A stretch of 64,000 nt of DNA from NCBI RefSeq assembly GCF_012910785.2, contig NZ_WTVH02000008.1:186001-250000 (forward strand), written 5' to 3'. Below the pieces are notes generated by a model that worked only from the letters and a program-made list of their open reading frames with translations, did no database searches and had not been told where the DNA came from. Every line of letters begins with the position of its first letter. Within the stretch, counting starts at the first letter, position 1. The DNA is from Aromatoleum buckelii. GTDB taxonomy: Bacteria; Pseudomonadota; Gammaproteobacteria; Burkholderiales; Rhodocyclaceae. Below, piece after piece: positions 7,719 to 16,751 of this stretch. Position numbers and translations under genes: made by a program.

Positions 7719-10334
7719 TCACCCCGGCACGTATTCAATTTCCGGCAGCACCAACTCCCAAGACTGACACTGCAGCCCCTCCTCACCTTCCCTCACGCCA
7801 CGCACCAGCACCGCCGCGACCCGCACCGCAAGGATCGCCCCCTCCGGCGGCTGAAACTTCGACGACATCCGGCCAACCGCCACACCCGACGCATCAGTGA
7901 TCTCCCACCCCGCGCGCCCATCGCTCCGCGGCCGCAGTGCCAGCGGGCTACCAACATCAAGCGCCGCCAGCGCACGGTGAATCGGCGCCGTCGGCGAGAA
8001 ACGCCCCGGCCACGACAGCACAACCTTCTCCGGATCGGCACACCAGATCCGATGCGCGACACCCGGCTCCGGGGGCAACGCCTCCGGCCGCGAGCGCAGC
8101 ACCAGCCCGTCCAGATCGCGCACGAACGGATGCTGCCCGCCAACCGCCTCGCACAGCGTCAGCGACTTCCGCGCCCGCGTCATCGCGACATAGAACAAGC
8201 GCCGCTCGTCATCCCCACGTCCCTGCCAGCCACCGCCGTCGAGGATCAGCACGTGGTCGAATTCCAGCCCCTTGGCGCGGTGCGCAGTCATGAGGACCAG
8301 CGGCGCGTTGGGGCGGGCGTCGACGGTGGGTTTGCCGATGGCGCCGAAGTCGTACAGGGACTCGATGAGGTCGTCGACGACGAGCTCGCGGCCCGGGGCG
8401 GCGGATTCGGCATCGACGATGAACTGCGCGAGCGCGGCACGGTAGGGGTGTTCGTTGAGGCCGTTGGGCGGGGCGTGGAAGCGGCGGCGGAACCAGTGTG
8501 ACAGGACGCCGGCGCGCACCAGCACGCGGCGACGGCGGGCGTTGCTGCGCTGGCCGCGCAGGAGCGTGACGAGTGCGTTGCCTTCGCGCGTCTGGTGCAG
8601 GCTGACCTGACCGGCGTCGCGTTGCATGCGGACCGGGATGCCGCGCACGCGGCACAGGGCGGCCATCGGTTCGAGGTCTTCCCAGCGGCGGGCGATTACG
8701 GCGAAGCGGCCCCATTGGCCTGCTGCGCCGGTTGCGCCATGCGTCAGCAGATCGTGGAGGCGCTGCAATTCGTCGAGCGCGACCTGCGCTTCCTGCTGCG
8801 GGTTGCGCGGCACTTCGAGCACATTCACGCGACCTTCGGTGAGCGGATCGAGCGCGGCATGCTCGCCGCCGTCGGGCTGGTCGCGGCGGGCATGGTTCAC
8901 GCGGATCGCCTGTCCGCCCTTCATGCGCTCGCGGGCGCGTTCGATGACGCGGTTGGCGCAGTGGATGATGTGCTTGGTCGAGCGGTAGTTCTCGATCAAC
9001 GCATAGCGGCGCGCGGCGTAGTCGGTTTCGAACTGGCGGATGAAGCGCACGCTTGCGCCGTCGAAGGCGTAGATGTTCTGATCGTCGTCGCCAACCACCA
9101 TCAGCGAGACGCGGTCTTCCTCGGTCTGCAGCGTGCGGCCGGCGACCGCGCTGATGAGCTCGTAGTGGTCGCCGTTGATGTCCTGGTATTCGTCGACGAG
9201 CAGGAAGCGGAGGCCGGAGAGGAGGCGGTCGCGCAGAATGGAAGGCCCGACGCCGTCAGCCACGCTCGGCTCCTGCTCGGCGGCGCGCAGGCGGCGGGTG
9301 GCCTGGCGGATGACGTCGCTGAAGTCGACCGCCTCGCCGCGTTCGATCGCCACGGCGTAGCTGGTGCCGGTGAGCCGCATCGCGAGCCCGTGCAGTGTCT
9401 GCACCGCGACGCCGGCCGCATCCGTGCCGACGAGCGCCCACAGGCGGCGACGGATTTCGTTGGCGGCGGAGCGGTTGTAGGCGAGCACCATGATCGCTTC
9501 GGGCAGCACCATGCATTCGCGCAGCAGCCACGCGACGCGGTGCACGATGACCTTGGTCTTGCCGGCGCCCGGGCCGGCGAGCACGAGATGGTTGCCTTCG
9601 AGGGGCGCTGCGACGATGGCCTGCTGCTCCGGGTTGGCGAGATCGGTGAGGATGCGCCGGTGCGCGGCCTCGGTGGTCGCCATCTCCAGCACGTCCTTGC
9701 GCCCGGCGAAGTAGCGGCGCACGAACTCGGCGCGGTCGAGGCTGAAGTAATCGACGATGAAGGCCATCGCCGCCTGGATCTTGCGCACCGCGAGCTTGGC
9801 GTACTCGGCCATCACATGCACCTGGACGATCTTGTCCTTGTAGTGCAGCGCGAGCTCGGCGTAGTCGGACTTCTTGAACTGGCGGCGGCGCGCCTCGGCG
9901 TTGAGGGCTATGCTCATCGCGGAACGAAACACTGCCTTGCCGCGCGCCAGATGCAGCACCTCGTTGGCATCGAGGTAGAGGAGCGCCGCGGAGAGGGCGA
10001 CGTCCCATTTGTCGATTTCGAGATCAGCGAGCGTCGTGTCGGCCTGCAACGCGGCTTCGAGTTCGCCTTGCTTGCAGGTGACGAGCAGCGTGTTGCCCTG
10101 GCGGCGGCGCTGGAACTCCTGCACCAGCGCGCGGGCGAGGCGCATGCGGCGTTCGCGGATGGTCTCGATGTCCTTCCACGGGCGCAGGAGCTTCAGGTAG
10201 CGGCTGTCCGCGGTCTGCGGACGAAGGGCGAAGAAACCACGTTGTTCGACGCCATCGCCGAAGGGCTCGGCGAAGGATTTCAGCAGGCGGGTGAGCTTGT
10301 CCGGGTCGAAGTCGACCTGCGCGTCGCGCCGCAA
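7719..10334 (-). pseudogene. UvrD-like SF1 helicase half of an IS-split exonuclease-RecQ-UvrD fusion
   Basis: This is the C-terminal half of the gene that begins at 14288. All SF1A motifs are present: Walker A AGPGAGKT, LLVDEYQDINGDH, VVGDDDQNIYAFDG, LIENYRST, LMTAHRAKGLEFDHV and RRLFYVAMTRARKSL. A start of its own (TTG 10334) would begin exactly in the target duplication, so independent expression is doubtful. With the IS and one 8-bp repeat removed, the RecQ half reads ...LCDTLRR and continues RDAQVDFDPDKL in frame, giving one 1720-residue protein. The last 100 residues after the helicase are unrecognised. It may still be transcribed from the element, but translation is uncertain. Confidence 0.88.
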
Positions 10335-10370
10335 GGGGGTGTCAGGATTTCTGTGTGTGAGGCGTGAAGA

Positions 10371-10416
10371 GACTGTTCCAACGGGGCCGCCTGCAGGCGG
10401 CCCCGTTGGAACAGTC
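10371..10416. repeat. 46-bp perfect palindrome inside the IS256 left end
   Basis: Both halves are exact reverse complements with no loop (23 bp each, centred on CTGCAG at 10393/10394). It starts GACTGTTCCAACGGGGCCGC. It lies 36 bases inside the left inverted repeat and 10 bases beyond the transposase stop. It could act as a terminator for the transposase or shield against outside transcription, but it lacks a clear T-run. Confidence 0.9.
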
Positions 10417-10426
10417 GGTAGTCATT

Positions 10427-11680
10427 TTAGCCCCGGCCTGCTTCAAAGCGCTCGGCGTAAAGGATGGCGAACTGGTTCATCGCCTCTTTCCAGTCTTTGG
10501 CTGCCCGTCCCCAGTCGGCGGTGATGTTGCGCAGGGCGAGCCAGATCAGCTTGGTTGCCGCCTCGTCGCTCGGGAAGTGCCCCCGCGTCTTGATGATCTT
10601 GCGCAGCCGCGCGTTGATGCTCTCGATGGCATTGGTGGTGTAAATCACCCGGCGGATCGGGGACGGAAAGGCAAAGAACGGGATCACCCGATCCCACGCC
10701 CGGCGCCAGGCGGCGGCCACGGGGGGAAACTTCTCGCCCCACGGGCCTTGGGCGAATGCGTCGAGTTCGGCCAGCGCCGCTTCGGCACTCGGGGCGGTGT
10801 AGATCGGCCGGATTGCCGCCGCCAGCGCCTTGCGATCTTTCCAACTCGCGTAGTCGAGGCTGTTGCGGATCAGATGCACGATGCAGGTTTGCAGCGTGGT
10901 CGCCGGAAACACCGCCTCCAGCGCTTCGGGCATGCCCTTCAGGCCGTCGGTGACCGCAATCAGGATGTCGGTCACGCCGCGCGTCTTGAGGTCATTGAAG
11001 ACCTTCATCCAGAATTTTGCGCCCTCGGTGTTCTCGATCCACAGCCCCAGGATGTCGCGTGTGCCGTCGGGCAGCACCCCGAGCGCCAGGTAGATCGCCT
11101 TGTTGCGGACCACGGCGTCCTCGCGGATCTTGACCCGAAGGGCATCGAAAAACACCACCGGGTACATCGGCTCCAACGGGCGGGATTGCCAGGCAGTGAC
11201 TTCACCCATCACGGCATCGGTGACCGAGCTGATGAACTCGGGCGACACGTCGGTGCCGTATTGCTCGCCCAGAAATCCCTGGATCTCGCGGATCGTCATT
11301 CCGCGCGCATACATGGCGACGATCTTGTCGTCGAAGCCGGTAAAACGCCGCTCGTGCTTCGGGATGAGCACCGGCTCGAAACTGCCGGCGCGGTCACGCG
11401 GCACTTCGATCCGCAGCGGCCCGTCTTCGGTAAGCACCGTCTTGCCGCTCGCGCCGTTGCGGTGATTGCTGCTCTCGACCGGCTTGTCAGCGCCCGGCAG
11501 GTAGCCGAGGTGATGACTGAGTTCGGCGCCGAGTGCCCGTTCGATCAGCGCCTTCTTGAACGCCATCGCGGCCGCGTTGACCGCCTCGGCGCTCATTGGA
11601 CCGCCGACGAACTGGTCAATCAGTTCTTTCGGAATGTTGGGCAGCGCCGCCGGTTGCTTCTTGCTCGTCTTGCTTGGCAT
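10427..11680 (-). CDS. IS256-family transposase (mutator type)
   Basis: 417 residues, ATG 11680 preceded by AGGAGCATGT. The mutator-type DDE signature is visible: FFDALRVKIREDAVV, then TDGLKGMPEALEAVFPATT with TCIVHLIRNSL, and TTNAIESINARLRKIIKTRG. The upstream part has RFTGFDDKIVAMYARGMTIR, typical for the family. It appears intact, so the element is probably still mobile or recently was. Confidence 0.95.
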   Translation of the reverse strand: MPSKTSKKQPAALPNIPKELIDQFVGGPMSAEAVNAAAMAFKKALIERALGAELSHHLGYLPGADKPVESSNHRNGASGKTVLTEDGPLRIEVPRDRAGSFEPVLIPKHERRFTGFDDKIVAMYARGMTIREIQGFLGEQYGTDVSPEFISSVTDAVMGEVTAWQSRPLEPMYPVVFFDALRVKIREDAVVRNKAIYLALGVLPDGTRDILGLWIENTEGAKFWMKVFNDLKTRGVTDILIAVTDGLKGMPEALEAVFPATTLQTCIVHLIRNSLDYASWKDRKALAAAIRPIYTAPSAEAALAELDAFAQGPWGEKFPPVAAAWRRAWDRVIPFFAFPSPIRRVIYTTNAIESINARLRKIIKTRGHFPSDEAATKLIWLALRNITADWGRAAKDWKEAMNQFAILYAERFEAGRG

Positions 11681-11733
11681 ACATGCTCCTTGCTGACATG
11701 TTATGCCTCACACACAAAATTTCTGACAGGCTC

Positions 11734-14288
11734 CGCCGCAACGTGTCGCACAACCGGCGCACATTCAAGATCTGCCAGCCTTCCTGGTCGGCGTCGGGCG
11801 CCTCTTCGCGCAGGTTCTTGAGCAGGGCATCTTCGATGCGTGCGAGTTCGTCGAGGCGCTGCGCCGTGTCGGGATCGCGATAGAAGGTGACCCCGATCTC
11901 GGTGTCATTCGACAGCAGCTTCCAGCGGTCGAGTTCGCGCAGCATGTGCTGCAGCGTGCGCGAATCCTTACCGGTCGCGAGCATCAGCTCGTCAGTCGAT
12001 AGGCCTTGGTCATCGTCAGCCTGAATCAGGATCGACAAGATGCGCACGTAGGGCTCGATATCGGCGTCCGGCCCCAGCTTCTTCCTCAGAAGCGCCCGCG
12101 CCTCCTCCTCGTTCGCGACCAGCAGGCTGCCGGGGAAGACGCGGGTGTGATTCTCGTGGCGTTCGAGCAGGCGTGCTTCCTCAAGCCACGCGACGGCGAT
12201 GCGCACCTTGGTGTCGGCATCGCTCGCGTCCGGATCGATGCGGTGCGCGTCGGGGATTTCGAGCAGGATCTCGCCGCTCGTCACCACGACCTCGCCCTCG
12301 GTGCGGTCCTTGCGCTCGATCGCGCGCAGCGCCTTCAGGATGGCGCCGATGTCGTGCTGCGTGAGCCGCGAGTTTTTCAGCAGGCGGAACTGGACGTCGA
12401 GGTCGGCGTCGTCGTAGAGCAGGATGCAGCGCGCAGCCGCCTGGTCACGCCCCGCGCGGCCCGCTTCCTGCAGGTAGTTCTCCAGCGAGCCGGGCGTGTC
12501 GAGGTGGATCACTAGGCGCACGTCGGGCTTATCGACGCCCATGCCGAAAGCGTTGGTTGCAGCGATGACGCGCAACGTGCCGGCAAGGAAGGCTTCCTGC
12601 ACCGCGCGCTTGTCGGCGGGCAGCATGCCGCCGTGGAAATAACCACAGTCGAGGCCGGCGTCCTTCAGGAATTGCGCGACCTCCTCGACCGTCTTCTGCC
12701 GCGCGCAGAACACGATCGCGCCACCTTCCTCGCGCAGGGCGTCCTGCAGCAGACGCAGAGTCTCAGCGTACTTGGCGGCAGCCGGCACCGAGCGGACCTC
12801 ATAGATGAGGTTCTCGCGACTCACCCCGCCTTCGAGCCGGTCGAGCACGACACCGAGGCGCTTCTCGAAGTGCTGGCAGATGTCGTCGACCACGTCCGGC
12901 TTGGCAGTCGCGGTGAAGCCGAACACCGGCGAGGGCTTGTCCTTCTGGCGCGCCTTGATGAAGCGCGACACATAGAGGTAGTCGGGACGGAAGTCGTGCC
13001 CCCACTTCGACAGGCAGTGCGCCTCGTCGAACACCCAGGCGCCGATCTCGCGATGCATCAGCGCATTGGCGAAGGCGGTGCTGCGGAACTGCTCCGGGGC
13101 GACGAAGATGAGCCCGAGGTCCCCCAGGCGCAGCTTGTCGAGCATCACCCGCCGCTCCATCGGGTTGAGCAGGCTGTTGAGGTAGCCCGCGCACGTGATG
13201 CCGCGCGCCTCCAGATTGTCGACCTGGTCCTTCATCAACGACTGCAGCGGCGAGATCACGACTGTCAGGCTGCTGTTGCGGTAGTAGCGAGCCAGCGCCG
13301 GCAGCTGGAAACACAGCGACTTGCCGCCACCCGTGGGCAGGATCGCGAGCGTCGGCCGGCCCGCGAAACCGTTCTCGACGATGGCCTGCTGCAGTGAGCG
13401 CCCCTCCGCGGTCGTCGGCGTGCTGCGAAAACGCGTGATGCCCGGGAAGTAGCGCGGCAACAGCGTTTCGAGGTCGTGCTGCTCGCGGCACCACGCGCAG
13501 GCGGGGTCGGGGCAAGGCACGTCGCGCAGCGTCGCGATCGCTTCGCGCGCCTTGGGGAAACTGTGGCTCACCCACGGCGGCAGCACGGAATTGCCGCCTG
13601 CGACGCGCAGCCACGCGAGGGCGTATGCAAGCGGCTTGTGCCACGCGGGATCGGGCAGGCAGTGTTCGATGATCCAGCGCTGCCCGGTGATGCAGCCCTT
13701 GCCGTCTGTCGCCCGCTGCCATGCCGCGGCGGCCTCCGCCAACGACGGTCGTAGCGCGCGCCGGAGGGTTGCGAAGAAGTTCGCCACGCCCTTGCCGTTC
13801 TCCGGTGCCAGCAGGTAATGCAGGCACAGCGCCTCGTCCGGGTGCTCGGCGACGCGTTGCTGCAGGGCCTCGTTCTGGTCATTGAACAGCTCGTAGGCGA
13901 GCTCCGCGTCGCGCACCGGGTCGTTGCGCGTCGTCGTGCACAGCTTGTAGTCCTTCACCAGCCGGTGATAGGGGTTCTGCGGGAAGGCGACCGGCGAGAG
14001 TTCGAGCGTATCGATGAGCGGCAGGCGGTGCAGCCCAAGCTCGGGATGCAGCGCCGCCAGCGCAGGTTGGTCGAAGGCGACGACGTTGTGGCCGAGCACG
14101 AAGGCGGCCCCTTCGGTCAGGGCGTCGAGTCGACGCACCAGATCCGGTGCCTTGCCCGAAAGCCGCAGCCGTGCATCGAGATCGGGACGAAAGGCGCCCA
14201 GCTCGCGCAGGACCATGCGGTCCTGGCGGGCGGTTTCGATGTCAAGACATAGGCACCGCGCGCGCGGCGCAGCGGGCGGACCGCGCAT
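11734..14288 (-). pseudogene. exonuclease-RecQ half of an IS-split RecQ-UvrD fusion helicase
   Basis: The N-terminal half of a 1720-residue fusion. At present the frame runs 39 codons into the IS256 element and stops at 11616. Start ATG 14288. Residues 1-140 look like a DEDD-type 3'-5' exonuclease: CLCLDIET near 14-20, FVLGHNVVAFDQPAL, and RNDPVRDAELAYELF. The RecQ core has LPTGGGKSLCFQLPAL (about 318), VFDEAHCLSKWGHDF (about 418), VFGFTATAKPDV and ATNAFGMGVDKPDV with YLQEAGRAGRD (about 608). Winged-helix-like segments follow (SADTKVRIAVAWLEEARLLE region and LSTDELMLATGKDSRTLQ). The truncated product could still be an active exonuclease-RecQ protein. It is the first gene of a minus-strand group with the two-gene pair. 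Confidence 0.88.
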
Positions 14289-14491
14289 GGAATTCGATTC
14301 GATTAAAAACAAGCGCCCGAATTGTATCCGGATGCACCCAGCTCCTACCGTGCATGAGACGCAGATACCTCGGGCGGAAGGGAAAGCGCGGCGGCGTGCG
14401 AGTCATCGACTACTTACGAGCGAAGTCTCCTGCTTCATCCTAATGTCTGAAGTGAAATAGGCCGGCCCCGGGTGGCGTCCCGCCGATGCGA

Positions 14492-15148
14492 CTACTCTGC
14501 CGCCGCGCGCCTCAGCCACGCCAGCCGCTGGTTGATCTTGTCGCGCCAGTTTGCCGCGAGGCTGGGCGTCTGGGCGAGTCGTTCGAGATGCGGGAGGGAC
14601 GGACGGTGTTCCTGCCACAGCAGCATTGCCTCACTCAGCGTCGGTGCGTCGAAGGCCGGAGTCGTCAGGTCGAGCGTGTCGCCCGGTGACACTCGGCCCG
14701 GTTCGAGCACGCGCCAGTACCATCCCGTCAGGAGGCGTTCGGCAATGAAAGCCGCAATCCCTTCGCAGCCGAAACGTTCGTCGATTTTCCAGCATGGAGT
14801 GCGCGGCTGGCACACCTGCAGCCGAACCGTTCCCAGGCTCCAGACGTCTCCGATGCGAACGTCACGCTCGTCCAGTTCGAGAGAGGAGAGATTTTCGCCC
14901 AGCGCCCCCGGACGCAGGCTCTCCCTGGCTTCGGCGAAGCGGGCAGCCAGCTGTTCATAATGGCGAGCGGGATAGAAATGCACCGCCTTGTCAGGACCGC
15001 CGTGAACCCTGCGATCGGCTTGCTGGTCGCCGACAAATCCCTCGCGCGCCACTTCGGCGCTGCTCACCTGCGATTTGTACATGCCGGTCGGACGCCCCGA
15101 CTCGGGCAGCGGCCGGATGCCGCCGATGAAGAGGGATACGTTGGCCAT
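14492..15148 (-). CDS. MOSC domain protein, YiiM-like
   Basis: 218 residues. The N-terminal beta-barrel and the MOSC core are seen in GDQQADRRVHGGPDKAVHFY, ALGENLSSLELDERDVRIGD and the conserved cysteine stretch LQVCQPRTPCWKID. The short helical tail (about 170-218) is the YiiM C-terminal domain. The family binds sulfur or molybdenum-cofactor-related groups. In E. coli YiiM acts with molybdenum enzymes against N-hydroxylated base analogues. Cytosolic. It is a single gene with its promoter in the 279-bp gap shared with lexA. Confidence 0.9.
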   Translation of the reverse strand: MANVSLFIGGIRPLPESGRPTGMYKSQVSSAEVAREGFVGDQQADRRVHGGPDKAVHFYPARHYEQLAARFAEARESLRPGALGENLSSLELDERDVRIGDVWSLGTVRLQVCQPRTPCWKIDERFGCEGIAAFIAERLLTGWYWRVLEPGRVSPGDTLDLTTPAFDAPTLSEAMLLWQEHRPSLPHLERLAQTPSLAANWRDKINQRLAWLRRAAAE

Positions 15149-15324
15149 GGTCGAGTCTCGGTTGATCCGACCATTTTAGCCCGGAAAAACCCGCGCTCCG
15201 CTCTGGCGCCAACGGGGCGATCGCCACACCTACGCGGGGGGCACGTCTTACCCCAGTTCAATGGAAGACTAGACTGCGCCTGCACTTGCCGGGTGAATAA
15301 CGCATTCCTGTCTGGAGGTAGCTC

Positions 15325-15372
15325 ATGCCCAAAACACGCGCTATGATGTGTATAAATATACAGTCATCTTGA
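15325..15372 (+). CDS. possible 15-codon leader peptide upstream of lexA
   Basis: ATG 15325 is preceded by TCTGGAGGTAGCTC, a full GGAGGT ribosome site at ideal spacing. The frame ([15 protein letters not shown]) ends at TGA 15370-15372, 55 bases before lexA. It spans the LexA box. It may be a leader peptide or the surviving start of a lost gene. If transcription starts at or inside the LexA box it is not transcribed with lexA. Confidence 0.3.
   Translation: MPKTRAMMCINIQSS
15348..15363 (+). promoter_or_regulatory. LexA-binding site (SOS box) of the lexA-imuAB-dnaE2 cassette
   Basis: GTGTATAAATATACAG matches the proteobacterial consensus CTGTATATATATACAG at 14 of 16 positions. It stands 64 bases before the lexA start and is the only such site seen in the gap, so it probably makes the whole cassette DNA-damage inducible and lexA self-regulated. 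Confidence 0.8.
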
Positions 15373-15427
15373 TGGGCTGACGCCCGTCGAATCACTCATT
15401 CAACCTCCCGTCCTTCCGCCGACGCCC

Positions 15428-16039
15428 ATGATTTCTCGCGCTGACTCCCTCACCGCTCGCCAGGCCGAGATTCTCGACTTCATTCGCCACACCGTGGAGT
15501 CCGAAGGACGACCGCCGACCCGCGCAGAAATCTGCACTGCGTTCGGCTTTCGCTCGCCGAACGCGGCCGAAACCCATCTGCGCACGCTCGCCGCGAAAGG
15601 CGCGATCGTCCTCGAGGAAGGTCGCGCGCGGGGCATCCGGCTCGTCGAGGCGCTGGGGCTGCCGTTGGTCGGGCATGTCGCGGCCGGCCGGCCGATGCTT
15701 GCGGTCGAGCACATCGAAGCCCGCTACCAGATCGACTCCGCGCTGTTCTCGCCACGCGCCGACTACCTGCTGCGCGTGCGCGGCATGAGCATGCGCGACG
15801 CCGGAATCATCGACGGCGACCTGCTCGCGGTGCATCGCACGCCGCAAGTGCGCGCCGGCCAGGTCGTCGTCGCCCGCCTCGAGGATGAGGTCACCGTGAA
15901 GACCTTCACCCGCGAAGGGCCGATCGTGCGCCTGCTGCCCGCCAATCCGGACTTCGAACCGATCGTCGTCGACACTCGTCATCAAGCGCTCGACATCGAA
16001 GGCATCGCCGTCGGCCTCGTGCGCAACGGCTCGCGGTGA
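15428..16039 (+). CDS. lexA: LexA repressor of the mutagenesis cassette
   Basis: 203 residues. The N-terminal winged HTH is seen in [33 protein letters not shown] and [16 protein letters not shown] cleavage region follows with [12 protein letters not shown] (the Ala-Gly bond is the expected autocleavage site). The S24 peptidase-type domain has the catalytic Ser in [15 protein letters not shown] and Lys in [15 protein letters not shown]. RecA filaments trigger its self-cleavage and derepression. It leads the cassette lexA-imuA-imuB-dnaE2, 34 bp ahead of imuA, with a LexA box upstream. It may be a second LexA specific to this cassette; another copy elsewhere cannot be judged from here. Confidence 0.93.
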   Translation: MISRADSLTARQAEILDFIRHTVESEGRPPTRAEICTAFGFRSPNAAETHLRTLAAKGAIVLEEGRARGIRLVEALGLPLVGHVAAGRPMLAVEHIEARYQIDSALFSPRADYLLRVRGMSMRDAGIIDGDLLAVHRTPQVRAGQVVVARLEDEVTVKTFTREGPIVRLLPANPDFEPIVVDTRHQALDIEGIAVGLVRNGSR

Positions 16040-16073
16040 CGACTCCCTGCATCCCGGCCCAACACGCGAAGCG

Positions 16074-16751
16074 ATGTCGACCTCCCCCCTCGCGACGCTC
16101 GCCGGGTTGCCGCCCGGTCTCCTCTGGCCGGCCGACCGGCTTGCCCGGCCGGCCGAAGCGGGGGTACCGACGGGCTTTGCCGCGCTCGACGCGCAGCTCC
16201 CGGGCGGCGGCTGGCCGCGCGGCGCGCTGATCGAGCTCCTCATTGACGCGTTCGGCATCGGAGAGCTCGCGCTGCTGCTGCCGGCGCTGCGCGCAGCCGC
16301 CCCCGAGCGCTGGATCGCGTGGATCGCGCCGCCCCATCTGCCATACGCGCCGGCGCTCGCCGCGGCCGGAGTGCGGCTCGACCGATTGTTGCTGCTCACG
16401 TCGTCCGATCCGGCCACAACCTTATGGACGATCCGGCAGGCGGTCGCGTCGGGCGGCTGCTCGGTCGTGGTCGCGTGGCTGCCGAACGCCCAGAGCGCCG
16501 CGCTGCGGCGCCTGCAGCTCGCCGCCGAAGCGTCCGCGACGTCGCTGTTCGTGTTTCGCCCGGGCGGCGCCGCGCAGCAGGCGTCGCCTGCGAGCCTACG
16601 ACTGCGATTGCAGCCCGCGCCCGACGCCTTGGTGCTCGAGATCGTCAAACGGCGCGGCCCGCCGCTCGCGTGGCCGCTTCGGCTCATCCTTCCCGAGCGG
16701 CCCGCCGCTTTCCCTTCCCGAGCGGCCCGTCGATGCTCTGGTTTGCGCTGA
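16074..16751 (+). CDS. imuA: ImuA, RecA/SulA-like translesion synthesis accessory protein
   Basis: 225 residues. It has the RecA-like fold start VPTGFAALDAQLPGGGWPRG, followed by LIELLIDAFGIGELALLLPA where RecA has its Walker A; here no intact P-loop is visible, as in other ImuA proteins. Further RecA-like strands are IAWIAPP and VVVAWLP. In the cassette family ImuA links ImuB and DnaE2 to the SOS response. It overlaps imuB by 19 bases, so coupled translation is likely. The length (about 225) fits the family. Confidence 0.88.
   Translation: MSTSPLATLAGLPPGLLWPADRLARPAEAGVPTGFAALDAQLPGGGWPRGALIELLIDAFGIGELALLLPALRAAAPERWIAWIAPPHLPYAPALAAAGVRLDRLLLLTSSDPATTLWTIRQAVASGGCSVVVAWLPNAQSAALRRLQLAAEASATSLFVFRPGGAAQQASPASLRLRLQPAPDALVLEIVKRRGPPLAWPLRLILPERPAAFPSRAARRCSGLR

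Larger units (their letters stand above)
10335..11733 (-). mobile_element. complete IS256-family insertion sequence, 1399 bp
   Basis: The ends are inverted repeats: left inward GGGGGTGTCAGGATTTCTGT and right inward GAGCCTGTCAGAAATTTTGT, both followed by GTGTGAGGC. An 8-bp direct repeat CGCCGCAA flanks it at 10327-10334 and 11734-11741; this duplication length is typical of IS256. One transposase gene fills it. A 46-bp perfect palindrome lies inside the left end. The insertion splits the RecQ-UvrD fusion gene. Confidence 0.95.

Noticed and set aside
7719-10334. UvrD half as a separate, intact helicase gene
   Set aside because: Its only upstream start (TTG) lies in the target duplication and the frame joins precisely with the RecQ half.
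8595-10367. 590-residue plus-strand open frame opposite the UvrD half
   Set aside because: Antisense shadow of a clearly coding SF1 helicase in high-GC DNA; no protein motifs or ribosome site.
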